Positions 26,154 to 33,448 of a DNA stretch of 64,000 bases are shown piece by piece. Each line of letters starts with the position of its first letter. The first letter of the stretch is position 1. A model generated the notes under the pieces. The model saw only the letters and a program-made list of their open reading frames with translations. It did not search any database and was not told where the DNA came from. A program made the translations under genes and the position numbers. Source of the stretch: DATAFF01 sp963744915 (lineage in GTDB: Bacteria > Pseudomonadota > Alphaproteobacteria > Rhizobiales > Aestuariivirgaceae); NCBI GenBank assembly GCA_963744915.1, contig CAVUUY010000014.1, forward strand, positions 73,151 to 137,150, given 5' to 3'.

Positions 26154-26180
26154 TCCTGGCTTCTGCCAACGAAATCCTGG

Positions 26181-26213
26181 CAAGCGGGTCCCACGGGCCC
26201 GCTTGTCTTTCTT
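26181..26213 (+). terminator. intrinsic terminator after the beta-barrel gene
   Basis: Arms CAAGCGGG and CCCGCTTG with extra inner pairing, followed by TCTTTCTT on the plus strand. Confidence 0.75.
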
Positions 26214-26369
26214 GGCACCTAGATAGCCCAAGATCTGCAACCTTGCGGCGATCGCGATTGTGATTCGCCTGTTCGGGATTGCAAAATCGGGCTCGCCGGG
26301 GCATTTCGCGTTGACATTAGGGCAGCCTGTCAAGCATCATCGCGCGGTACGATGCTGCAGGAGGTTGCG

Positions 26370-26561
26370 ATGAGCCAGCTCCCCGGGCAGACGCTCAATA
26401 CGGTGATCGAGTCCTATCTGCATACGCCGCGGCCGCTCCGCGAGAGCGAGATCGTGCGAGAAATCCTGGCGGTGTTTCCGGACCAGGACCGCACCATGCT
26501 GGTGGAAGACCTGCGCGAGCGGGTGCTGTTTCGTCGGCGCCGCGCGACCGAAAACGCCTGA
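26370..26561 (+). CDS. hypothetical small protein
   Basis: 63 residues from ATG 26370, chosen over ATG 26352 because GCAGGAGGTTGCG sits directly before it. Sequence: an amphipathic helical start, then SEIVREILAVFPDQDRTMLV and a basic end (RVLFRRRRATENA). The composition suggests a small DNA- or RNA-associated protein, but I see no motif. An imperfect GC palindrome (GGCCGGC..GCCGGCC) near 26584-26602 may end the transcript. Confidence 0.55.
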   Translation: MSQLPGQTLNTVIESYLHTPRPLRESEIVREILAVFPDQDRTMLVEDLRERVLFRRRRATENA

Positions 26562-26650
26562 TCAACGGTTTTCGTCGCATCATGGCCGGCCTCGCGCCGG
26601 CCATTTGGTTTTTGGAAGCAGCCAGAGGACAGTCGGCAGTGGGCAGCGGG

Positions 26651-26755
26651 CTACCAGAACGGATAGCCCGACATGATGAATATCAAGACGCCGACCAGCA
26701 CCACGGTCAGGCCGTATTTGATGGTCATCTCGATATGATGCGGCTCTATCTTCAC
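26651..26755 (-). CDS. 34-residue membrane peptide coupled to Ku
   Basis: A GTG start at 26755 overlaps the Ku stop codon (GTGA, 26752-26755), the signature of translational coupling. The product is a short polar lead (KIEPHHIEM) and one hydrophobic helix (YGLTVVLVGVLIFIMSGYPF). An internal ATG nine codons later would give a 25-residue version. There are no similar genes in the window. A single-pass membrane peptide behind Ku is unexpected; its function is unknown. Confidence 0.5.
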   Translation of the reverse strand: MKIEPHHIEMTIKYGLTVVLVGVLIFIMSGYPFW

Positions 26756-27624
26756 GCCTTCGCCCGGCCCTTGCTGCTGCCGGGGGGCTTGCGGCCGGCG
26801 GTCTTCTTGGCCGGCGGCCTGCCGGACTTGGGCGGTTCGGTGCGTTCTTCCTGAACGCTGCGCTTCAGCGCATCCTTGAGATTGATGACATTGCTCGCCG
26901 GCTCGCTAGTCGGCGGCGACAGGATCTTGTGGCCCTTGGCTTTTTCCTCGACCAGCTCGCGCAGCGCCACGCCATAGCTGTCCTTGAAGGCATCGGGATC
27001 GAATGGTGCGGATTTGCGGTTGATGAGCTGCACCGCCATGTCCATCATGTCGGGCTCGAGCTTGTGCTCGGGGATCTCGTCGAAATAGGCCGCGGCCGGC
27101 CGCAGCTCGTTGCCGTAGCGGATGATGTTGAGCACGAGCCCCTTGCCCACCGGTCCGACCACCACCAGATGCTCGCGCCCGGCCATGGTGACCTGGCCGA
27201 CCGCGACCTTCCCCGACTCGCGCAGCGCCTCGCGGATGATGCCGTAGCCCTCGGCCGCCTGCTCGTCGGCGGGGAGCACGTAATAGGGCCGCTCGAAAAA
27301 GCGCGGATCGATCTCCGACTGGTCGACGCATTGGACGAGATCGATGGTGCGCCTGCTCTCGAGACGGATGGCCTCGATCTCCTCGGGCTCGAGCAGCACA
27401 TAGACCTCGGGCTCGACCTCGTAGCCCTTGACGATGTCGGCATTCTCGACCTTGCCGATCCCGGGCACGGTTCGCTCATAGCGCACGCGCTTGCCGGAGG
27501 GTTTGTGAATTTGATTGAAGCTGATCTCGGAAGCAGTCTCCACCGCGGGGTAGATCTCGACACCGATCGTCACCAGCGACAGGCGCAAAGCGCCCTTCCA
27601 ATAGACACGGCCAGGCTTTGCCAT
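26752..27624 (-). CDS. ku: bacterial Ku, non-homologous end joining
   Basis: 290 residues. Homodimeric ring protein that binds DNA ends. The core is recognised from VYWKGALRLSLVTIGVEIYP, ISFNQIHKPSGKRVRYER, VKGYEVEPEVYVLLEPEEI, YYVLPADEQAAEGYGIIREA and GLVLNIIRYGNELRP. A Lys/Pro/Arg-rich C-terminal tail (PPAKKTAGRKPPGSSKGRAKA minus its last residue) is typical and contributes to DNA binding or threading. The usual partner LigD is not in the window. A second ku copy or a distant ligD is common in Hyphomicrobiales. Confidence 0.95.
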   Translation of the reverse strand: MAKPGRVYWKGALRLSLVTIGVEIYPAVETASEISFNQIHKPSGKRVRYERTVPGIGKVENADIVKGYEVEPEVYVLLEPEEIEAIRLESRRTIDLVQCVDQSEIDPRFFERPYYVLPADEQAAEGYGIIREALRESGKVAVGQVTMAGREHLVVVGPVGKGLVLNIIRYGNELRPAAAYFDEIPEHKLEPDMMDMAVQLINRKSAPFDPDAFKDSYGVALRELVEEKAKGHKILSPPTSEPASNVINLKDALKRSVQEERTEPPKSGRPPAKKTAGRKPPGSSKGRAKA

Positions 27625-28067
27625 GGAACCATAACCTCACACAAATGACCGATTATGGACGACCATAGCATGGCGCGCGATCTCCGCCAGCAACTCTAAG
27701 ATTTTGCCGCTGTGCCAAACAGCACTGCGTAAGATGATCGCAAACGGGGGACGGGTGGGGCAGTCACATATAGACGCAAAGCTCCACCGGTAGATTTTCG
27801 GTAGGCGCTGCGCACGGATAACGTCCTGAATGCACAGCGCCGGTCCCGATAGGGAAAGTTGACACTATCAGGGCGCCAGTAAGCAAATCGATCGCAATGC
27901 CGAGCATTAACAGATGGCGCTCGACTATGCGGTGATGGAGCGCAGTGACGATGCTGCAGAATGACTGCCATGACTTTCCTCAGAGTGACGGTTGAAACGC
28001 CGCCCCGGGAATCATTTGTGCACTCGCCCGATGAGGTGACTGGTTCCATGGACCTGAGAAATCCGAT
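27625..28067. other. intergenic region upstream of Ku
   Basis: 443 bp with lower G+C than the neighbours. It should contain the Ku promoter near its left end. A 33-codon plus-strand ORF from about 27970 to 28070 is not supported by a ribosome binding site. No other feature seen. It marks the left part of the lower-GC patch that runs to about 30.9 kb. Confidence 0.4.
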
Positions 28068-28841
28068 TTAGACCTGCGAAGCAGACTCGCTCCAGTCGGC
28101 GGTGGCGAAGTATTGCTCATTGATCTCACCAAACTCCATTGCAAAGTCATCTGGCAGGCCGGCCATACGCAGTAGATCTCTCCTCAGTGTTAGCAGGATC
28201 TGCTGATCAGGTTCGAGCTGCTTTGGGTCGGTGACGGCGCTTCGCCAGGAACGACGTGCCTCGTCCTCGAAATAGAGCATTGCGGAAGTCTTAACGGCGA
28301 GCCCTGCTAAGGTTGCCGCCGGGGTTGCAACAAAGCGAGCGAAGGCGGCCCATTGTCTGTCCCAAGCGGCTTTGAAGGCCGACTCCAACTCGGGCAGTCC
28401 GAACTGGATGTTGATATCGTTGCATTTCTGCATCCAGGCTTCGACCTCCGCCTGGCGCTCAGCGGCAGGCTGTCGACCCGATTTCATGTCCATTGTAGCG
28501 GCGCATAGTTCGACGTCGGGAGTAATCTCAAATGGAATGACCTTCACCCAGCCGCTGCCGATGCAGTCCGGCTTGGGTGGATAAGCTCGCCGGGCATTCC
28601 ATGACATCAGGTCCCGCGCGTCCTGAACAGCGTCGAGTTCAATTTCCAATTTCAGATATTCACGCCAGCAGGCGAATAGCTGGGCATCTGCTTCAGGACG
28701 GCCCGAGCCGCCGGTGCCATCGCGTGCGCGCCTGACCGCGATTGCAGCGGCCGCGACATTGACGGTGACGAGGCCGGGCGAGGTCAGCATCAAAGCACGG
28801 CGGGACAATATTGTGGTATTCGGTGAATCAGCCTTGGGCAT
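28068..28841 (-). CDS. hypothetical protein typical of accessory regions
   Basis: 257 residues from ATG 28841, chosen for CAGGAGGCATCCC just upstream. The N-terminus has a twin-arginine-like, weak signal (LSRRALMLTSPGLVTVNVAA) followed by a helical body (WREYLKLEIELDAVQDARDL, CNDINIQFGLPELESAFKAA). Proteins of this build are frequent in mobile or prophage-like areas of Hyphomicrobiales genomes, without assigned function (recollection, not a database result). It is divergent from the ribbon-helix-helix gene, sharing the control region with two inverted repeats. Confidence 0.65.
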   Translation of the reverse strand: MPKADSPNTTILSRRALMLTSPGLVTVNVAAAAIAVRRARDGTGGSGRPEADAQLFACWREYLKLEIELDAVQDARDLMSWNARRAYPPKPDCIGSGWVKVIPFEITPDVELCAATMDMKSGRQPAAERQAEVEAWMQKCNDINIQFGLPELESAFKAAWDRQWAAFARFVATPAATLAGLAVKTSAMLYFEDEARRSWRSAVTDPKQLEPDQQILLTLRRDLLRMAGLPDDFAMEFGEINEQYFATADWSESASQV

Positions 28842-28864
28842 GGGATGCCTCCTGCCTGGGGTTA

Positions 28865-28899
28865 GGCCCGATTTAGTGGTGCAAACACTAGATCGGGCC
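28865..28899. promoter_or_regulatory. nested inverted repeat in the leader of the 28068 gene
   Basis: GGCCCGAT and ATCGGGCC enclose TAGTG/CACTA around the loop GTGCAAA. It may form a hairpin in the minus-strand transcript, about 25 nt upstream of the start codon. Confidence 0.5.
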
Positions 28900-28910
28900 G
28901 CTTGCTTAGC

Positions 28911-28960
28911 GACTACAATTGGACTACGGTCGCTGCTACAAGTCAACAACAATTGTAGTC
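28911..28960. promoter_or_regulatory. 11-bp inverted repeat in a divergent promoter region
   Basis: GACTACAATTG (28911-28921) and CAATTGTAGTC (28950-28960) are perfect reverse complements separated by 28 bp. The right arm ends 11 bp before the ribbon-helix-helix start codon. This is a likely operator, possibly bound by that protein. Confidence 0.55.
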
Positions 28961-28971
28961 GTTATCTCGTA

Positions 28972-29133
28972 ATGGCAAAATTGAACCCTATGGGGGTCCG
29001 GCTGGAGCCGGACACAAAGGCGGCCCTCGAAAAGGCTGCGGCAGATGATCGGCGCTCCATCTCATCGATGATTGATCGGATTCTGATCGAGTGGCTGCGG
29101 GCGAACGGATATTTGAAGCCGGCGAAGAAGTGA
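28972..29133 (+). CDS. ribbon-helix-helix DNA-binding protein
   Basis: 53 residues: MAKLNPMGVRLEPDTKAALE opens with the beta-strand of a ribbon-helix-helix fold, followed by helix A (KAAADDRRSISSM) and helix B (IDRILIEWLRANGYL). It is the right size for an Arc/CopG-type regulator or an orphan antitoxin. No toxin gene adjoins it: downstream is only a CBS-domain fragment. The perfect inverted repeat upstream is a natural autoregulatory site. Confidence 0.75.
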   Translation: MAKLNPMGVRLEPDTKAALEKAAADDRRSISSMIDRILIEWLRANGYLKPAKK

Positions 29134-29169
29134 ACGACACTGCTGCAATCGCCGACCAAAACGTTGATG

Positions 29170-29325
29170 AGGTCGCCCCAGAACATGGCGGAGATCCAGG
29201 TTCGGCGGCTGCCGGTCTTCGACCGTGACAAGCGTCCCGTGGGCATCGTTGGCGATACCGCCACAATGGCAGTCGTAACGGAGACCGGCGAGGCGCTCAG
29301 TGGCATATCAATGCCGGCGGGCAGC
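29170..29325 (+). pseudogene. CBS-domain protein fragment
   Basis: NMAEIQVRRLPVFDRDKRPV followed by GIVGD and then ETGEALSGIS matches the C-terminal part of small CBS-domain proteins common in this order (strand-helix with RRLPV, GIV and the closing GISxP). The N-terminal CBS half is missing and the end runs into unrelated sequence, so only a remnant remains. Confidence 0.55.
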
Positions 29326-29431
29326 ACAGCCGGACGAAGCGCTGAGTGGCCCCACATGGGCCAGCAAGACGTACAAAGCCGAACCGTTAGCGCGTGCCAA
29401 TCTCTCCGCTGAACTGGTGGCTAAGCCAGCG

Positions 29432-29596
29432 TCATACTCTGACGATGTGTTGCAAGATTGCCGGAACAATTAGCCACGCGATGAGGGACCCAAGGATACC
29501 TGGAACCATGCCATCTCCCGGTCCCTCTGTTTGTCTTTGGAGACAAGTTATGCCAAGGCCAGCAGCCACCGAAACAACGATCTGCAGGAAAATCAT
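29432..29596 (-). CDS. 54-residue two-helix membrane protein
   Basis: From ATG 29596 the product reads MIFLQIVVSVAAGLGITCLQ, a polar loop rich in Gly, Glu and Asp, and a second helix GILGSLIAWLIVPAILQHIV. The two clean hydrophobic segments argue for a real small membrane protein. The ribosome binding site is weak, which lowers confidence. It is divergent from the short ORF at 29649. Confidence 0.4.
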   Translation of the reverse strand: MIFLQIVVSVAAGLGITCLQRQTEGPGDGMVPGILGSLIAWLIVPAILQHIVRV

Positions 29597-29648
29597 CCAA
29601 TTTGATTACGCATTACCATTCCCCGTGTTGATTCCACCCGAGGGAAGT

Positions 29649-29795
29649 ATGTCGGATCAATTTGACTGCCGGAAGGGCACCAAACTACCAGAACCTCAAA
29701 CTGATCCTCAATTGATGGAAGAGCCCGCATCGCTGACGTGCACTGAAAGACCGGCAAAGAACGGACCTATTCTGGCAGTTAGCGGCTATTCCTAG
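29649..29795 (+). CDS. possible small protein of unknown function
   Basis: 48 residues from ATG 29649 with GAGGGAAGT before it. The sequence is polar with two cysteines (QFDCRKGTKLPEPQTDPQL, SLTCTERPAKNG). There is no hydrophobic core or motif, and its end overlaps a gene remnant on the other strand. Weakly supported. Confidence 0.25.
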   Translation: MSDQFDCRKGTKLPEPQTDPQLMEEPASLTCTERPAKNGPILAVSGYS

Positions 29796-29952
29796 ATTTA
29801 CTATCAACGCTTCGAAGGAGCCGCTTAACGGGATCGGTCAGGTAATGGTCTTCGGTCAACCAACCGCGGTCGATGCAGTCGAGGCCATCGTTTCTTTCGA
29901 TTATCCAGTTGCCACCAATTTCCCGGGTTTGCGCGGCGAGTAGGACGTTTAA
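29779..29952 (-). pseudogene. 5'-truncated ORF of unknown family
   Basis: An open frame of about 58 codons ends at TAA 29781. It encodes a convincing protein-like stretch: VLLAAQTREIGGNWIIERND, GLDCIDRGWLTEDHYLTDPV, KRLLRSVDSKSRNSR. No start codon exists before the upstream stop, so the gene has lost its 5' end, probably during insertion of the nearby IS element. Confidence 0.45.
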
Positions 29953-30244
29953 TTGACGATGTTGGGGTGTTCAAAATTTTTACTCCTAACTTGCGGCTGT
30001 TTTCCCAACTGACTATCCGATCCCGTGGGCTCCGCGGTGCGACCCGCGAGGCCTTTCTGGGCTTGGTGCGATTCGCTTGAGGCTAGCGGAGCTATGCCCT
30101 AAACCGATCCATTGTATTGGCGTTGTATTGGCGTCGGTGTACTCCTGTAATTAGCGCAGGTTAGAGATCTGTACGATTGCGAACTCTCGACGCAGGATTG
30201 CCGAACCCGTGTAAGCTTGCTTCTGTACAATTGCGCGCCGGAAC

Positions 30245-30690
30245 ATGGAGGCATTTCGATCTGTTGTTTCCATCAAGATGGAGCACAACAATCCGCTGTA
30301 TTTCTTTCATCTCGAACTAGACGGCTGCAAGGCCTCACGGCGCCCGTCGGTCGATGCGCCAATGAACCGCGAAATCTTCGAGAGGCGAGACAGTTGGCCC
30401 CGACCCTCAAGCAGGGCGACGTCGTTATCCTCGACAATCTCGCCGCCCATAAGAGCTCCAGGGCCGAGAAAGCCGTTCGTGACCGAGGAGCATGGTTCCT
30501 GTTCCTGCCGCCCTACAGTCCGGATCTCAATCCGATCGAAATGGCCTTCGCCAAACTCAAAGCCCATCTACGGGCCAGAGCCGTCACGACTATTGATGAA
30601 CTCTGGAAGGCCATCGGCGCAATCACCAGCCTGATAACCGTCGAAGAATGCATGAACTATTTCGCTGCCGCAGGTTACGGAGCCACCTGA
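30245..30690 (+). mobile_element. IS630-family transposase remnant
   Basis: The C-terminal half of an IS630 transposase. In one frame GCKASRRPSVDAPMNREIFE; after a shift near 30390, QLAPTLKQGDVVILDNLAAH carries the second catalytic Asp, and FLFLPPYSPDLNPIEMAFAK the catalytic Glu. The end is ECMNYFAAAGYGAT followed by TGA. The N-terminal HTH and first Asp region are absent. No terminal inverted repeats were found, so it is an inactive scar. Confidence 0.85.
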
Positions 30691-30847
30691 ATGCACGATG
30701 CTCCAAGTCGAAGGTCACCATCGATTCTATCACATCGAGCATCCGGAACCTTCTCGCGCAGTGAGAGCGAAATTTCGCCCCTGGGAGCAGATGCGCGTGT
30801 GCTGTATTTCAACCAATGCTTGCATTTAATCGTTATTCACCATCTGA

Positions 30848-30862
30848 TTGCATAATGTGCAA
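30848..30862. promoter_or_regulatory. short palindrome upstream of the isomerase gene
   Basis: TTGCA and TGCAA flank TAATG in AT-rich sequence about 90 bp before the GTG at 30950. It is a candidate operator. The short arms make chance occurrence possible. Confidence 0.3.
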
Positions 30863-30949
30863 AACGAAATGTGGGGTCGAGTTTATGAATGCTGAGCTAG
30901 ACTGGCCGCGGCTCTTGCAAGATCAAACAACAATTCCGGGAGGATAGGC

Positions 30950-32017
30950 GTGCCGACAAATATTCAGGGCCCTGGAATCTTTCTGGCGCAATTCGCCGGC
31001 GATCAGCCGCCCTTCAATTCGCTCGATGCGATCTGCGGCTGGGCCGCCGGTCTGGGCTACAGGGGGGTGCAGATCCCGTCCTGGGACGGCAGGCTGTTCG
31101 ACCTCAAGAGAGCGGCCGAGTCACGCGGCTATTGCGAGGAAGTCAAGGGCATTGCCGGGCAGCATGGGCTCACCGTCACCGAGCTCTCGACCCATCTCCA
31201 GGGCCAGCTGGTGGCGGTGCACCCGGCCTATGACGAGGCGTTCGACGCCTTTGCGCCGCCAGCGCTGCATGGCAAGCCCAAGGAGCGGCAGGCCTATGCC
31301 GTCGACCAGCTCATGATGGCGGCCAAGGCATCGCGCAATCTCGGGCTTTCGAGCCATGTCACCTTCTCGGGAGCACTGGCCTGGCCCTTCGTCTATCCCT
31401 GGCCGCAGCGGCCGCCGGGACTGATCGAGGCCGCCTTTGCCGAGCTTGCCGGGCGCTGGCAGCCGATCCTCGACGCCTTCGACGCGAACGGGGTCGATGT
31501 GTGCTACGAGATCCATCCCGGCGAGGACATTTTCGACGGCGCCAGCTTCGAGCTGTTCCTCGACCGGCTGAACGGGCACAAGCGCTGCTGCATCAATTAC
31601 GACCCGTCGCATTTCGTGCTGATGCAGCTCGACTATCTGGCGTTCATCGACATTTATCACGAGCGCATCAAGGCGTTTCACGTGAAGGACGCCGAGTTCA
31701 ATCCGGACGGCCGGCAGGGCGTCTATTCCGGCTATCAGCCCTGGCTCAAGCGGGCCGGGCGGTTTCGCTCGCTCGGCGACGGACAGGTCGATTTTTCGGG
31801 CGTGTTCTCGCGGCTTGCGGCCCATGACTATTCCGGCTGGGCGGTATTGGAATGGGAATGCTGTCTCAAACATCCCGAGCAGGGCGCTGCGGAAGGCGCA
31901 CCGTTCATCGACAGCCACCTGATCCGGGTGACCGACAAGGCTTTCGACGATTTCGCCGGCGGCAGGACGGATGCCGCCAAGGTGAAGCGGTTCCTCGGTC
32001 TTGGCCAGGAGCGCTGA
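30950..32017 (+). CDS. sugar phosphate isomerase/epimerase (xylose-isomerase-like TIM barrel)
   Basis: 355 residues from GTG 30950 preceded by GGGAGGATAGGC. TIM-barrel markers include AAGLGYRGVQIPSWDGRLFD, TELSTHLQGQLVAVHP, VDVCYEIHPGEDIFDG (metal-binding Glu), CCINYDPSHFVL (His), and IKAFHVKDAEF (His/Asp). AP-endonuclease-2-like isomerases use these residues to bind a divalent metal. It is 3 bp from a Gfo/Idh/MocA dehydrogenase, a pairing usual in inositol, polyol and rare-sugar catabolism. The sugar is not known. Confidence 0.88.
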   Translation: MPTNIQGPGIFLAQFAGDQPPFNSLDAICGWAAGLGYRGVQIPSWDGRLFDLKRAAESRGYCEEVKGIAGQHGLTVTELSTHLQGQLVAVHPAYDEAFDAFAPPALHGKPKERQAYAVDQLMMAAKASRNLGLSSHVTFSGALAWPFVYPWPQRPPGLIEAAFAELAGRWQPILDAFDANGVDVCYEIHPGEDIFDGASFELFLDRLNGHKRCCINYDPSHFVLMQLDYLAFIDIYHERIKAFHVKDAEFNPDGRQGVYSGYQPWLKRAGRFRSLGDGQVDFSGVFSRLAAHDYSGWAVLEWECCLKHPEQGAAEGAPFIDSHLIRVTDKAFDDFAGGRTDAAKVKRFLGLGQER

Positions 32018-32020
32018 GCG

Positions 32021-33214
32021 ATGAGCATCGAAGCCTCGAAGCCGCAGGAAGGGGGGGTGCCGGAGCGGGGACGGCGGATCCGGCTCGGCATGGTCGGCGG
32101 CGGGCAGGGGGCGTTCATCGGCGCCGTTCATCGCATCGCGGCGCGGATGGACGACAATTACGTGCTTGTCGCCGGGGCGCTGTCGGGCGATCCCGCCCGC
32201 GCCAGGGCGTCCGCCGAGGAGCTCGGGCTCGAGCCGTCCCGCTCCTATGACAGCTACGCGGCCATGGCGGCCGCCGAGGGCCGGCGGCCGGACGGGATCG
32301 AGGCGGTGGCGATCGTCACGCCGAACCATCTCCACCAGGCGATCGCCCGCGCCTTCCTCGAGGCCGGCATCCATGTCATCTGCGACAAGCCGCTGGCGGT
32401 CTCGGTCGATGAGGCGAAGAGCCTGCAGGAGCTGACCCGGAAAAGCGGGCTGATCTTCGCCGTTACCTACAATTATTCGGGCTATCCGATGGTGCGTCAG
32501 GCGGAGGCCATGGTGGCCGCGGGCGAGCTCGGCGACATCCGGGTGGTGCAGGTCGAGTATCCGCAGGGCTGGCTTGCAACCGCACTCGAGGAGAGCGGGC
32601 AGAAGCAGGCGGCATGGCGCACCGACCCGGCGCAGTCGGGGGCCGGCGGCTCAATCGGCGATATCGGCACCCATGCCTTCCAGCTCGCCGAATTCGTGTC
32701 GCGGCTCGAAGCGATCGAGCTTCTCGCCGAGCTTACGACCTTCGTTGCCGGCCGGCGGCTCGACGACAATGCGCAAGTGCTGCTGCGCTTCGCCAATGGC
32801 GCACGCGGCATGCTGTGGGCAAGCCAGGTCGCGGTCGGCTGCGAGAACGGGCTCAAATTGCGGGTCTATGGCGAAAGGGGCGGCCTCGAATGGGCGCAGG
32901 AGAACCCGAACCTGCTGTGGTTCGCGCCGCTCGGAGAGGCACAGCGGCTGATCACCCGGGCCGGTGCCGGGGCAGGTCCGGCGGCAGCCCGGGTCACCCG
33001 CACGCCGTTCGGCCATCCGGAGGGCTATCTCGAGGCCTTCGGCAACATCTATGCCGAGGTGGCGCGGGCCATCCGCGCGGCGCGCGCCGGGGACAAGCCC
33101 GATGCCGAGGTCCGCTTCCCGACGGTCGATGACGGGGCGCGCGGCGTGGCGTTCGTCGCCGCCGCGGTGGCGTCGTCGGGACAGGGGGGCAGGTGGGTGA
33201 AAGTGGGAAAGTAG
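32021..33214 (+). CDS. Gfo/Idh/MocA family NAD(P)-dependent oxidoreductase
   Basis: 397 residues. The Rossmann motif is RLGMVGGGQGAFIGAVHRIA near 25-44. The NAD-site motif AIVTPNHLHQAIARAFLEAG and the catalytic-lysine segment HVICDKPLAVSVDEA follow, with the GGSIGDIGTHAFQLAEFV signature (Asp/His) near residue 213. The length is typical. It forms an operon with the isomerase. Together they probably oxidise and isomerise a sugar or polyol, perhaps the ligand of the importer downstream. The stop codon lies within a TAGGCAA repeat. Confidence 0.9.
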   Translation: MSIEASKPQEGGVPERGRRIRLGMVGGGQGAFIGAVHRIAARMDDNYVLVAGALSGDPARARASAEELGLEPSRSYDSYAAMAAAEGRRPDGIEAVAIVTPNHLHQAIARAFLEAGIHVICDKPLAVSVDEAKSLQELTRKSGLIFAVTYNYSGYPMVRQAEAMVAAGELGDIRVVQVEYPQGWLATALEESGQKQAAWRTDPAQSGAGGSIGDIGTHAFQLAEFVSRLEAIELLAELTTFVAGRRLDDNAQVLLRFANGARGMLWASQVAVGCENGLKLRVYGERGGLEWAQENPNLLWFAPLGEAQRLITRAGAGAGPAAARVTRTPFGHPEGYLEAFGNIYAEVARAIRAARAGDKPDAEVRFPTVDDGARGVAFVAAAVASSGQGGRWVKVGK

Positions 33215-33306
33215 GCAATAGGCAATAGGCAATGGAGCGGCGCTCTTCCCTGCGGCCTGCTCCCTCCTCGTCCCCTCTTGCCTATTGCCTACTTGCCTAT
33301 TGCCTT
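33211..33306. repeat. inverted arrays of the TAGGCAA heptamer, hairpin with T-run
   Basis: Left arm 33211-33233 holds three TAGGCAA copies; right arm 33279-33306 holds the reverse complement (TTGCCTA units) and ends in CCTTTT. The two can pair over more than 20 bp around a ~45-nt loop, giving a strong terminator-like structure between the oxidoreductase and importer genes. Confidence 0.7.
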
Positions 33307-33352
33307 TTGCAACAGCAGCTTACGCCAATTCATCCCCATCTATTGTGCAGTG

Positions 33353-33373
33353 CATGACAAGGGTCTTGTCATG
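33353..33373. promoter_or_regulatory. palindromic operator candidate before the polyol importer
   Basis: CATGACAAG and CTTGTCATG flank GGT: a perfect 9-bp dyad, 76 bp before the importer start codon. A second dyad, TTTAGT...ACTAAA, follows at 33374-33398. The spacing suits repressor binding over or near the promoter. Confidence 0.6.
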
Positions 33374-33448
33374 TTTAGTGAATTGGGGATTACTAAACAA
33401 AGAACTAAACAGCGGGAGAGACCCGCGGGACGAAAGGGAGGAAAGAGG

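Noticed and set aside
29394..29648. Plus-strand open frame upstream of the ATG at 29649
   Set aside because: No ribosome binding site, Trp/Cys/Pro-rich composition, and antisense to the better-supported two-helix membrane protein.
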